Positions 17,268-25,778 of a DNA stretch of 64,000 bases are shown one piece after another (position 1 is the stretch's first letter; each line of letters opens with the position of its first letter). The translations under genes were made by a program, and so were the position numbers. The notes under the pieces are model-generated. The model saw only the letters and a program-made list of their open reading frames with translations, did not search any database and had not been told where the DNA came from. The stretch is taken from the NCBI RefSeq assembly GCF_963677125.1, contig NZ_OY781882.1, positions 63,501 to 127,500 on the forward strand, given 5' to 3'. The stretch is from an uncultured Desulfobacter sp. GTDB taxonomy: Bacteria; Desulfobacterota; Desulfobacteria; Desulfobacterales; Desulfobacteraceae.

Positions 17268-18461
17268 ATGAAACGATCTCTTGTCCTCACAATCTTTTTG
17301 GTAATGTTTACCGCTCATGTAACACTGGCGGCAGAAGAAAAATCCGAACCACCTAACTCCGAGTCTCCTAATTCTGCAGCGGTTAAATCCGAAGAACCTG
17401 AACGCAAGTTTATCAAAGCGGAATTGAGTAAAAACGCCCCCCCCATGGTAGCAACCCACATTCCAACCCTGGTGGAAACTGTCCGTTTTTCCGGTGATAT
17501 CCGCCTTTGTGGAGAAAAAATCCCTTTTACAGATCCCGAAGTCAGAGAGCGGCTTGAAAAAGAGATGATGCTGGCCGTATGGAACCGCCCCCAGGTGATG
17601 CTGTGGATCAAACGGGCTAATCGATGGTTTCCCCACATCGAAAAAATTTTAAAAAAGGAAAAACTGCCGTTGGATTTAAAATATCTGCCCATTGTGGAAA
17701 GTGCGCTTTTGTCTTATGGGGAATCTTCCAAAGGCGCGGTTGGATACTGGCAATTTATTAAAAGTACAGGGAAAAGATACGGATTACGCATTGATTCAAG
17801 AGTCGACGAACGCCGGAACATGTTTAAGTCCACAAAGGCAGCCTGCCGCTATCTTAAAGATCTTTATTCCCAGTTTAACTCATACCTGCTGGCTATGTCC
17901 GCATATAACATGGGAGAATATGGTCTGAGCAAAGCTATACAACTTCAAGATACTCAGGACTTTTTTTCTTTGTACCTGCCCCTGGAGACCCAGCGCTATA
18001 TCCTAAAAATGGTTGCGGTCAAGTTGATTCTGTCTAACCCGGAAGCGTATGGGTTTCATCTTGGACCCCAGGATTTTTATCCGGTATTTACATTCTCTGA
18101 AATAAAACTTTCTACAAAACGTGTTGTACCTTTATCCATGATTGCCAAAGCCTGTGACATTTCATTTAAAACCATCAAGGACTATAATCCACAGCTTCGA
18201 GGATATTTTTTGTCAGAAGGCAAAACCACCCTTCTTGTACCCGAGGGCAAGCATAGGGATTTTCAGAAAAAATTTGCCCCGCTTTACAAAACTTTGGCTC
18301 ACACGCAGATATCTGCAGCAAAGTACCATGTGGTAAAATCAGGGGAAAGCCTTTCTGCAATTGCAAAAAAATATCATATATCTTTGTACGGATTGCTTAA
18401 ACTTAACAAGTTGTCAAAGCGAAATGTCATTCATCCTGGGGATAAATTACGAGTGAAATGA
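17268..18461 (+). CDS. mltD: Membrane-bound lytic murein transglycosylase D-like, with LysM
   Basis: 397 residues from ATG 17268; the frame extends further upstream, but MKRSLVLTIFLVMF begins a clear signal peptide. The SLT domain has catalytic E144 in LPIVESALLSYG, then the segments GAVGYWQFIKSTGKRYGL and LLAMSAYNMGEYG. One clear LysM domain closes the protein (last 44 residues, YHVVKSGESLSAIAKKY), and a degenerate LysM-like stretch precedes it. It cleaves peptidoglycan glycan strands to anhydromuropeptides. MltD usually carries several LysM domains. It stands alone between a divergent and a convergent neighbour. Confidence 0.9.
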   Translation: MKRSLVLTIFLVMFTAHVTLAAEEKSEPPNSESPNSAAVKSEEPERKFIKAELSKNAPPMVATHIPTLVETVRFSGDIRLCGEKIPFTDPEVRERLEKEMMLAVWNRPQVMLWIKRANRWFPHIEKILKKEKLPLDLKYLPIVESALLSYGESSKGAVGYWQFIKSTGKRYGLRIDSRVDERRNMFKSTKAACRYLKDLYSQFNSYLLAMSAYNMGEYGLSKAIQLQDTQDFFSLYLPLETQRYILKMVAVKLILSNPEAYGFHLGPQDFYPVFTFSEIKLSTKRVVPLSMIAKACDISFKTIKDYNPQLRGYFLSEGKTTLLVPEGKHRDFQKKFAPLYKTLAHTQISAAKYHVVKSGESLSAIAKKYHISLYGLLKLNKLSKRNVIHPGDKLRVK

Positions 18462-18495
18462 CGGGGGCCGTCGAAAAAAAATTCAATCGATTGGA

Positions 18496-20079
18496 TTATC
18501 TACGGGGCATCAAATCATAGTTTTTTAAAAAACAGGTCGATACACAGAAAGCGGAAAATTTGAATAAAAATTCAATAAGTTCAGGTACGGAGATGGACTG
18601 ATTGAATTCACCGAGATGGGGGCCGGTAAAAAGTGTGATCTCTTTTTTGCCTTTGACCGGTATAACAGTAACACCCCGGTTCGTCAAAAATTGTTTAAAC
18701 TGGTCATCGTCCATCGCCAATTGGTCCTGTACTCTTAGAGACTCCTGCATATGCTCATCAATCCCCATTTTTTCAATCAGGTTTTCAATCAGTGCAGGGA
18801 TATTAAACGGGGCCGGATCAAAGGTCTCTGACTTGGTTAAGCCTTTGAAATAGTGTTCACATACCCCTGTCAAAAGTGATTCAAACTGATCCGGGCAAAA
18901 CAGATCCCGGGTATCGACATAGGGGCGTGTGTCGTCTGTTCCTCTTCTGTGCGGGGCTTTGTTTCTAAAGCAGGCGCCTGCAACCAGAATAAAACTGAGC
19001 AGGTATTCGCCGGTATAATGTTCAAGGTCCAGTGGTTTTGCCTGGCAGGCAATATGTTCAAAATCCCGCAAACCTGATGCGGCAAAATTGGGAAACCGAC
19101 TGGAGTCAAGCCACTGATCTAAACGCCCGGCATGTTCCCACAGATACCTGCCATTATCGTTTCTTCTTTCCTGCTGAACACGGTTATGGAATAACGGGAT
19201 CAATGCGGTATGGAAAATCCCCTGAGATGAAAGTCGGCCCAAAGCAAGGGCCGATTTGAAAAACGATAGTTTAATTTGTTCCCAATCCGCACATTTTAAA
19301 TTGGGATATTCATAATAGCCTGGGCAGGGGGTAAAGACGATGCAGACAGGTTCTTTTATTGTTTTCGGACCACCTTCGGGCAGTTCATTTGTGATGTTGA
19401 ATAGATATTCGCCCTTGATACACAACGGTTTGGGAACATGGTTGTCAAATTTGAGAGGGTTGTTGGAGAACCAGTCCATCCAGATTGCTTCCTGGTATAT
19501 TTCATTGATATTGTTTTTTGTTGTTGCAAATTTGATGACGCCCAGAATTTTTGCTTGAGTCGGGACAATAAGGCTTCTACCTTTCCAGGTCCATTGGGTG
19601 TCTATCGGCAATACTCGCCCTGGCCGTGTGAGTTTTTCAGCAAGACGGGACAAATCGATATCCAACGGTCTGATTTGGTTTGGATACGAAGGAATATCCG
19701 ATGCAGGGCGATTCTCCGCCAGTCTACCCAGTGCCTGGCTCAGAGCCCGAAGCCGGTTTCCGGAGCTTTTCATCAAAAGTGACATAAGCTTGGGGACAAT
19801 CGTCTGGGTAATATCGTTCTGCCTTGCTTTACCCATATCCACCAGGGTACAGGCGGCCTCATGATATAAAAAAAAGGCTTGTTTCGCCTTTTTAAACCCG
19901 GCGGTTTTAAATACGGAAAACAAAGCATCCAGGGTGTGTTGGGTAACAGTGAATGGGTAATCAGCCACTTGCTGGCCAATATATTTGATACCCATATATG
20001 CCGCAGAAAAATCCAGGCAATGATCAATTAGAAGCTGTTCTTCCCGGATTCGTGCATTGGAGGACGGGGCGTGGCTCAT
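18496..20079 (-). CDS. Candidate SidJ-related pseudokinase
   Basis: 527 residues from ATG 20079 (a TTG at 20091 is also possible). No signal or membrane helix. Numbered from that TTG, the middle looks like a kinase N-lobe: K187 in a beta-3-like strand (GVIKFAT) and E201 in a following helix (EIYQEAIWM). A C-lobe-like part has GIFHTALIPLFHNR (about 291-304) and GLRDFEHI (340-347), where catalytic HRD/DFG motifs would be expected but are altered. I recall SidJ-related pseudokinases being annotated in this bacterial group; SidJ is a calmodulin-dependent polyglutamylase with a kinase fold. This assignment is tentative. It is third in a tight run with guaA (12-nt gap to the coiled-coil gene). Confidence 0.5.
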   Translation of the reverse strand: MSHAPSSNARIREEQLLIDHCLDFSAAYMGIKYIGQQVADYPFTVTQHTLDALFSVFKTAGFKKAKQAFFLYHEAACTLVDMGKARQNDITQTIVPKLMSLLMKSSGNRLRALSQALGRLAENRPASDIPSYPNQIRPLDIDLSRLAEKLTRPGRVLPIDTQWTWKGRSLIVPTQAKILGVIKFATTKNNINEIYQEAIWMDWFSNNPLKFDNHVPKPLCIKGEYLFNITNELPEGGPKTIKEPVCIVFTPCPGYYEYPNLKCADWEQIKLSFFKSALALGRLSSQGIFHTALIPLFHNRVQQERRNDNGRYLWEHAGRLDQWLDSSRFPNFAASGLRDFEHIACQAKPLDLEHYTGEYLLSFILVAGACFRNKAPHRRGTDDTRPYVDTRDLFCPDQFESLLTGVCEHYFKGLTKSETFDPAPFNIPALIENLIEKMGIDEHMQESLRVQDQLAMDDDQFKQFLTNRGVTVIPVKGKKEITLFTGPHLGEFNQSISVPELIEFLFKFSAFCVSTCFLKNYDLMPRR

Positions 20080-20103
20080 GTCTTTATGCAAGGCTCATGG
20101 CCG

Positions 20104-21081
20104 TTATTGGGAAAGATCCTGCTCTGAAATGCCCCCAGTGCCCAAGGTCTTATGGACCGGTGGGTCCGGTAGTTGGCCTTTGGGTTTAGGCAGTGGGATA
20201 TCAGGGGTAGAGGATATTTGTGGTTTTTTTGTTGATTGGGCCCTGGATGCCGATTTTGCAGCAGCAGCCGCTTTTCTAGCTGTTGAATTTGCTGCGTCTG
20301 CCCGTCTTTTTACCTCTGAGATTTGTTTTTCAAGATCCTGTTTGAGCAAGCCTATCTTTTTGTCTAAGGAGGCAGCAGTCTCTTTTTTAAATTGATCCAG
20401 TTTTTTGTTCAGCAGGCTTGTATCCTTGACCAGTTGCGCCATCCTTTGTTCATAGGCGGACAATTCAAGCAGTCTTGCATCAAACTCTTCCTTAAATAAG
20501 CGGAACTCTTTTTTAATCTGCACGGAAACCGCTTTGGAATCTGAACTGCTTTTATCGATGGCGGATAAAAGCTCCCGGTTAATACGTTCTGTGGTCGCCA
20601 GGGTTGATTTATTCTGGTCCGCATTGGCCTTAATCCGTTTATCCAGCTTGACAAGGGCTGCTTCCATGGTTTTTAGATCCACCTTGGCAGCGGACATTTT
20701 TGCTGTCTGATTTTCAAGGGCCTGGCGTTTGGTTTCAAGGCTTATCAGCTTTTCATCCAGCTCATGGGTGGCCTTAGCGATTCTTACATCCAGAGCATTC
20801 AGCTTTATTTCAAGGTCCTGTGATACCTGTGCCATCTGGTTTGCCTGGGTCTGGTCCGCATCCCCCACCTTTTCGGTGATATCCAGATAGACAAAAGTCA
20901 AAATGGCAATAATGATGCATGGAATGATCACTGAGATGATGGTCACCCGCTGGGATAATTTTTCTATTTTGAGGGTGTTAGCCTCCTGCTGGAACATTGC
21001 GCCTCCAATGTCCGGCTTGTCCGCCTCAAATGCCGGATCATCCTCCGGGTTCAGGTAGTCTCCGAGTCTGTTTTCACTCAT
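20104..21081 (-). CDS. Single-pass membrane protein with long coiled coil, unknown function
   Basis: 325 residues. A polar, acidic N-terminus (1-45) precedes one transmembrane helix (about 46-68), then about 200 residues of heptad-rich charged helix (roughly 75-285). It ends in a short Pro/Lys-rich tail (KKPQISSTPDIPLPKPKGQL). An N-in topology with a periplasmic coiled coil is likely. I recognise no family; it resembles tethers or scaffold proteins. It begins 21 nt after guaA and ends 12-24 nt before the pseudokinase candidate, so the three are probably co-transcribed. Confidence 0.7.
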   Translation of the reverse strand: MSENRLGDYLNPEDDPAFEADKPDIGGAMFQQEANTLKIEKLSQRVTIISVIIPCIIIAILTFVYLDITEKVGDADQTQANQMAQVSQDLEIKLNALDVRIAKATHELDEKLISLETKRQALENQTAKMSAAKVDLKTMEAALVKLDKRIKANADQNKSTLATTERINRELLSAIDKSSSDSKAVSVQIKKEFRLFKEEFDARLLELSAYEQRMAQLVKDTSLLNKKLDQFKKETAASLDKKIGLLKQDLEKQISEVKRRADAANSTARKAAAAAKSASRAQSTKKPQISSTPDIPLPKPKGQLPDPPVHKTLGTGGISEQDLSQ

Positions 21082-21102
21082 AACTGATTGGTGCCTGCTT
21101 TT

Positions 21103-22632
21103 CTATTCCCATTCAATGGTGCCGGGTGGTTTTGAAGTGATGTCAAAAACGACACGATTTACTTTGTCCACTTCATTGATCACGCGGTTTGAGATTTTTC
21201 CTAACAGATCGTGGGGCAGTTTGGCCCAGTCCGCTGTCATGGCGTCGTTTGATGTGACCGCACGAATGGCCACACAGTTGGCAAATGTGCGTTTGTCTCC
21301 CATGACACCAACACTTTTTACCGGTAAGAGTACGGCAAATGACTGCCACAGTTTCCGGTAAAGGCCTGCCTGTTTGATTTCCTGGATAAGAATGTCATCG
21401 GCTTTACGAAGGATTTCCAAACGTTCTTGGGTAATGTCGCCCAGGATGCGGATGGCAAGTCCGGGGCCGGGAAAGGGTTGGCGCCAGATCAAATCCTCGT
21501 TGATACCCAGTTCAAGGCCAAGTTTTCTAACTTCATCCTTGAACAACAGCTGCAACGGTTCGATGAGTTTCAGGTTCATCTCTTCGGGCAAGCCCCCTAC
21601 GTTGTGGTGGGATTTGATGACCGACGTGGGGCCGCCAAAAGCGGATTTTGATTCAATAATATCCGGATACAAGGTACCCTGGCCAAGGAATTGGGCGCCT
21701 TCAACCTTTTTGGCCTCGGCGTCAAAAACCTCAATGAAAAGTTTACCGATGATCTTTCTTTTCTTTTCCGGATCTGTAACCCCGGCCAGCGCAGTTAAGA
21801 ATTTGTCTTGTGCATCCACAAATTTGATGTTCATGTCCAGATTGGCAAGAAGACTTACTTCAAGCTGCTCTTTTTCATTCAAGCGCAAAAGCCCATTGTC
21901 CACAAAAATGCAGTGCAGATTTTTGCCTACGGCTTTATGGATCAAGGTGGCGGCAACAGACGAGTCCACCCCACCGGAAAGGCCCATAATTACTTTTTTG
22001 TCTCCAACGGCATCCTTGATTTGGGCAATAGCACCCTCACTAAAGGATTTCATGGTCCAGTTCTGATCGCATCCGCACACATCAAAAAGGAAATGGCGAA
22101 TCATGGCAGACCCGTTAATAGAATGCTCCACTTCCGGATGAAATTGAAGACCGAATAGTTTTTTAGAATAATTTGCAATGGCTGCTATGGGGGTATTGTC
22201 AGTCTGTGCCGTAATTTCAAACCCTGGGGGCAACGTTTTTGCGGAATCGCCATGGCTCATCCAGCACTGGAAGCTGTCGTCCATCTCCTTGAAAAGCGGG
22301 TTGCCTGAATTAATGCGTAGTTCTGCAAAGCCATACTCTTTTTTGCCGGCTTGCTCAATGGTACCTCCAAGGGTATGTACCATATACTGCATGCCGTAGC
22401 AGATACCAAGAATTGGTACGCCTAAGTCAAAAATGCCGGCGTCGATGGTTGGACTGTCCTCTTCATAAATTGATGAAGGTCCGCCGGAAAGAATGATGCC
22501 CGTGGGAGAAAGCTCTTTTAATTTATCAAGGGGAATGTCAGCTGCTTCCACCTGACAATAAACATTATTTTCCCTGACACGCCGAGCAATCAGTTGATTA
22601 AACTGGGATCCGAAGTCAATAACAATGATCAT
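21103..22632 (-). CDS. guaA: GMP synthase (glutamine-hydrolysing)
   Basis: 509 residues. ATG 22632 (MIIVIDFGSQFNQLIARRVRE) follows AGGAA; the frame's first codon at 22647 is only a TTG. The class I amidotransferase domain has the nucleophile Cys in LGICYGMQYM and the His-Glu pair in FHPEVEHS. The ATP-pyrophosphatase domain has the P-loop GLSGGVDSSVAA, and the dimerisation domain ends in GTIEWE. It converts XMP to GMP. guaB is not adjacent. Two unknown genes follow closely. Confidence 0.97.
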   Translation of the reverse strand: MIIVIDFGSQFNQLIARRVRENNVYCQVEAADIPLDKLKELSPTGIILSGGPSSIYEEDSPTIDAGIFDLGVPILGICYGMQYMVHTLGGTIEQAGKKEYGFAELRINSGNPLFKEMDDSFQCWMSHGDSAKTLPPGFEITAQTDNTPIAAIANYSKKLFGLQFHPEVEHSINGSAMIRHFLFDVCGCDQNWTMKSFSEGAIAQIKDAVGDKKVIMGLSGGVDSSVAATLIHKAVGKNLHCIFVDNGLLRLNEKEQLEVSLLANLDMNIKFVDAQDKFLTALAGVTDPEKKRKIIGKLFIEVFDAEAKKVEGAQFLGQGTLYPDIIESKSAFGGPTSVIKSHHNVGGLPEEMNLKLIEPLQLLFKDEVRKLGLELGINEDLIWRQPFPGPGLAIRILGDITQERLEILRKADDILIQEIKQAGLYRKLWQSFAVLLPVKSVGVMGDKRTFANCVAIRAVTSNDAMTADWAKLPHDLLGKISNRVINEVDKVNRVVFDITSKPPGTIEWE

Positions 22633-22782
22633 GGGTATTTCCTGCAATGATTAGATTTAAATCCATAAATTTTCCTATAAACATGTGAAAATTGCAAGTT
22701 GTTTTTGGTCTGAACTTGCCAAGAATGAAGGATTATGTTTTATTAGGTTCGCTTTTAATATTTTAAATTTTAAGGAGATTGG

Positions 22783-23346
22783 ATGTATTTAGCCAGTGAT
22801 TTGAGAAAAGGGCTTAAACTGGAGATTGACGGTGATCCCCATGTGATTGTCGGTTTTGAGTTTAAAAAACCGGGCAAGGGACAGTCCCTGTATAAATGCA
22901 AACTTAAGAACATGATCACAGGTGCCCAGTTTGAACGAACCTACCGTTCCGGTGACAAATTTGAAAAGGCGGACCTGGAAGAAACGGATATGGAGTACCT
23001 CTATTCAGACCGGGACGGCTGGTGGTTCATGAATTCCACCACCTACGATCAGATCATGTTGACCAAAGAACAGATCGGAGAAAACGTGGATCTGTTAAAG
23101 GAGAACACCGTTTGTACTGTGCTCCTGCATAATCAGAACCCCATTGGTGTTACACTTCCCAACTTTGTAATCCTGCGGGTCACTTCCACAGAGCCCTGGG
23201 CCAAAGGTGATACCGCCACTGGCGATACTAAACCGGCCACGGTTGAAACCGGGTTTGAAGTTCAGGTGCCGCCATTTGTAAATGAAGACCAGTTGATCAA
23301 GATTGATACCCGGACCCGGGAATACAGTGAGCGTGCCAGCGAATAG
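22783..23346 (+). CDS. efp: Elongation factor P
   Basis: 187 residues, normal length. The KOW-like N domain contains the modification loop KKPGKGQSLYKCKLKN; the central OB domain has RTYRSGDKFEKADLEE; the C-terminal OB domain ends with IDTRTREYSERA. It rescues ribosomes stalled at polyproline. AAGGAGA precedes the ATG. The modifying enzymes (EpmA or EarP type) are not in the window. It is monocistronic, with an R2-type repeat and a hairpin following it. Confidence 0.96.
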   Translation: MYLASDLRKGLKLEIDGDPHVIVGFEFKKPGKGQSLYKCKLKNMITGAQFERTYRSGDKFEKADLEETDMEYLYSDRDGWWFMNSTTYDQIMLTKEQIGENVDLLKENTVCTVLLHNQNPIGVTLPNFVILRVTSTEPWAKGDTATGDTKPATVETGFEVQVPPFVNEDQLIKIDTRTREYSERASE

Positions 23347-23372
23347 TTTTCAAAAATAAGATTTTTTTAAAT

Positions 23373-23460
23373 GAGAGACTGTGTAACCGAACGCAGATTT
23401 TTCAATTTTGTGGTGGGCTGAGCCTGAGTGTCGATCAGGCCAGCCCACGGCTGTTATTGG
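23373..23460 (+). repeat. R2 repeat, diverged copy d
   Basis: Similar to the three 98-bp R2 copies in the central part. The core stem here is TGGGCTG / CAGCCCA with an inner GCCTG / CAGGC. Compared with the other copies a C-G pair has become T-A, so the pairing is kept while the sequence changes. It lies between the convergent genes efp and hyfI. Confidence 0.65.
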
Positions 23461-23465
23461 GATCC

Positions 23466-23490
23466 GGCCTGGGAAGGTGCCTTCCCGGCC
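23466..23490. terminator. Hairpin between convergent efp and hyfI
   Basis: GGCCTGGGAAGG and CCTTCCCGGCC form an 11-bp stem with one bulged T and a 2-nt loop. No T-run follows on either strand, so it may act as a 3'-end stabiliser or a weak bidirectional terminator. Confidence 0.45.
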
Positions 23491-23504
23491 AGGATGATCC
23501 TAAT

Positions 23505-24245
23505 TTATTTGAAAAATGAGAGCAGCGCGTGAAGGTTCGTCATAGGATGGGGCGGGCATCCAGGGATAAACAGATCCACCGGTAGAATCTTATCCAGGCC
23601 CTCGGTAATTTCAGGGCTTCCGGTGAACGGGCCGCCGCTGATGGTGCATGAGCCAACAGCAATGACGACTTTCGGAGCAGGTGTCGCCTCATAGGTCTGG
23701 AGCAGGGCTGTTTTCATGTTCCTGGATATGGGGCCTGTCACCACAATACCATCGGCATGGCGGGGAGAGGCAACAAAGTTGATGCCGAATCTGGCCAGGT
23801 CAAAAAAAGGCGTTGCCAGTACGTTTAAGTCAGCTTCACAGGCGTTACAGCCGGCTGCCGATACCTGGCGCAGTTGCAGGGAACGTCCGAACAGTTTTTT
23901 GAAATGTTGTTTGCTGTGCTCGGCCAAGGCGGGCAGATTACCTGATGTGATTAGATCTGCGCGTTCGGACGTGGCAATTTCATAATCATTGGTGAACTTA
24001 ATCTGTCCGTTGGAAGTATTTTCGCAGGTCCCGCAGAATACGCATCGCCCCATGTCGATTTTCTGATTCGGTACATCTATGGCATCCTGAGGGCAGGATG
24101 CGGCACAGGCTTCAAGGGTGGCTGCAGAAATATTATTCTGGATAATGGGTCTGCCTCGGTAGCGGGGAAATACCTTGACCTGTTCTTTGGGATACCGGTT
24201 GGTCCGGCAGCCTTGTTCAAATCTGTTTTTCAGTACACTGAGCAT
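23505..24245 (-). CDS. hyfI: Ehr/Hyf complex small subunit (NuoB/HyfI-like) fused to a ferredoxin domain
   Basis: 246 residues. Residues 40-80 form a ferredoxin-like domain with Cys 51 (CP), 68, 71 and 74: enough for one [4Fe-4S] cluster, the ligands of the usual second one being gone. Residues 125-246 are NuoB/HyfI-like, with all four N2-type ligands: C133 and C136 (AAGCNACEADL), C200 (AVGSCTISGG) and C230 (IPGCPPHP). In related complexes this subunit passes electrons to the large-subunit site. It joins the roles of HycF/HyfH and HyfI in one chain. Last gene of the operon, 18 nt after hyfG. Confidence 0.88.
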   Translation of the reverse strand: MLSVLKNRFEQGCRTNRYPKEQVKVFPRYRGRPIIQNNISAATLEACAASCPQDAIDVPNQKIDMGRCVFCGTCENTSNGQIKFTNDYEIATSERADLITSGNLPALAEHSKQHFKKLFGRSLQLRQVSAAGCNACEADLNVLATPFFDLARFGINFVASPRHADGIVVTGPISRNMKTALLQTYEATPAPKVVIAVGSCTISGGPFTGSPEITEGLDKILPVDLFIPGCPPHPMTNLHALLSFFK

Positions 24246-24263
24246 ATGATATTCTCCGCTTTT

Positions 24264-25778
24264 CTAAAGATCAAATCCGCAGTAGGATAGATTAAAACTC
24301 TTATTGTTTAAGGGAAAATCAGATATCCCTGTATCCCTGAGCGCCATGGCCAGTCCAGTCCAGTTATGAAAAGAGGGATCCTTGATTTTGTACCTCAAAA
24401 TTTTCCCATTTTCATCGGTTAAAATAGCATGGGAAACTTCCCCCCGCCAGGCCTCATTCAAGGCGACGGAAAAACATGAAGCCGGTAAGTCGTTTGGCAT
24501 GCTGTCGCTGACACATTGGGTTTCCACGGGGATGGCAGCCAGGGATTCGACTATTTGAAGGGATTGAAGGACTTCGTCATATCTGACCTTGGCCCTGGCG
24601 TAGACGTCGCCTGTTGTTTTTTTGTTTTCCGGTATGCCCATGTGCGGGTAGTGCTCTGTGGGAAAACACCGTCTTACATCGTATGCCAAGCCGCTGGCCC
24701 GGCCGGCAGGCCCAACCAGTCCGAGATGATCGGCATCTTCATGGCTCACTGCTCCGCACTCCTCAAATCGGGACCGAACGGTGACGGCGTTGAAAAGAAG
24801 CTCCAGTACATGTGTCACTTCGGGTCTAAGTTCTGCAAGGCGTTCATTGAGCACTTGTCTGACATCATCGGACAAGGGGAATCGAACCCCGCCGGGTCGA
24901 ACCAACCCTTTACCAAACCGGTTGCCGCAAATTAGCAGGGACAAATTGAGGAAATCTCCCCTGATCCTGCCAAAATAGTTGGCCGGTGGCAGAAAGGCAA
25001 CATCGCCACTGAGTGCGCCTAGGTCACCAATGTGGTTGGCCAAACGCTCAAGTTCCAGGGCGATGGTTCGGATGATCCGGGCGCCTTGATCCGGTTCAAT
25101 CCCGGTCAGCGCCTCCAGGTTCTGGGCCATGCACAGGCTGTGACCGATGGTGGTATCACCTGCAATGTTTTCACCAATGATGGGAAGCCGCTTTGCCGGT
25201 ACCATCAGAAGCTGTTGTTCAATGCCCCGGTGCTGATAGCCCAGTTGGATTTCTAGGTGCAGAACACGTTCTCCGATGCAGTTGAACCTGAAATGGCCAG
25301 GCTCGATGACCCCGGCATGGACCGGTCCAACAGCCACCTCGTGGATCTCTTCGCCGTCCACCTGGTAATATTCATAATTTCCGGGGATGTCCTGGGAATA
25401 ATCATTGCCGAATACGTCATCCGCACCGTCTGTATAGTTGGGGTGGTACCGGACCATTTTCAGCCAGGGGTGACCTTTAGGTGAAATGCCATACTGCTCT
25501 GCCATTTCCCGTTCAAACAGGTGAAAGGGTTCACTGGTTTGGGCTAATGACTGGTAATTGTCCGGCACATCACAGCCGCCAACAAACAATTTGTCGGTAC
25601 GCAATACCGCCAAAAGCTTTAATTGGTTTTTGTCCGGGTAAGCAAAGTACTGGACAACCTTGCCGCCGTTGCTCACCATATCTAACGCCTGGCTGCGGAA
25701 TTCATCAAAAGAGAGATGGGGAATCGCATCCCGACTGACTTTTTGGGCGTTTGAAATCTGTAAAAAAGCGTTGCTCAT
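24264..25778 (-). CDS. hyfG: Ehr/Hyf complex large subunit (NuoC-NuoD/HyfG-like) without Ni-Fe ligands
   Basis: 504 residues: a NuoC-like domain (1 to about 125) fused to a NuoD/[NiFe]-hydrogenase-like domain (LQLGYQHRGIEQQL onward). At the N-terminal metal motif (RVCGIC in HycE as I recall it) this protein reads ENIAGDTTIGH, with A206 and T209 in place of the cysteines. At the C-terminal DPCxxC it reads DPSFHN (467-472), with S469 and N472. All four Ni-Fe ligands are absent, so it cannot be a hydrogenase. That is the definition of energy-converting-hydrogenase-related (Ehr) complexes. The natural substrate is unknown. It overlaps hyfF by 4 nt. Confidence 0.9.
   Translation of the reverse strand: MSNAFLQISNAQKVSRDAIPHLSFDEFRSQALDMVSNGGKVVQYFAYPDKNQLKLLAVLRTDKLFVGGCDVPDNYQSLAQTSEPFHLFEREMAEQYGISPKGHPWLKMVRYHPNYTDGADDVFGNDYSQDIPGNYEYYQVDGEEIHEVAVGPVHAGVIEPGHFRFNCIGERVLHLEIQLGYQHRGIEQQLLMVPAKRLPIIGENIAGDTTIGHSLCMAQNLEALTGIEPDQGARIIRTIALELERLANHIGDLGALSGDVAFLPPANYFGRIRGDFLNLSLLICGNRFGKGLVRPGGVRFPLSDDVRQVLNERLAELRPEVTHVLELLFNAVTVRSRFEECGAVSHEDADHLGLVGPAGRASGLAYDVRRCFPTEHYPHMGIPENKKTTGDVYARAKVRYDEVLQSLQIVESLAAIPVETQCVSDSMPNDLPASCFSVALNEAWRGEVSHAILTDENGKILRYKIKDPSFHNWTGLAMALRDTGISDFPLNNKSFNLSYCGFDL

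Noticed and set aside
18466..18480. GACGG / CCGTC hairpin as a terminator after mltD
   Set aside because: Stem of 5 bp and followed by A, not T, on the plus strand; too weak on the minus strand.
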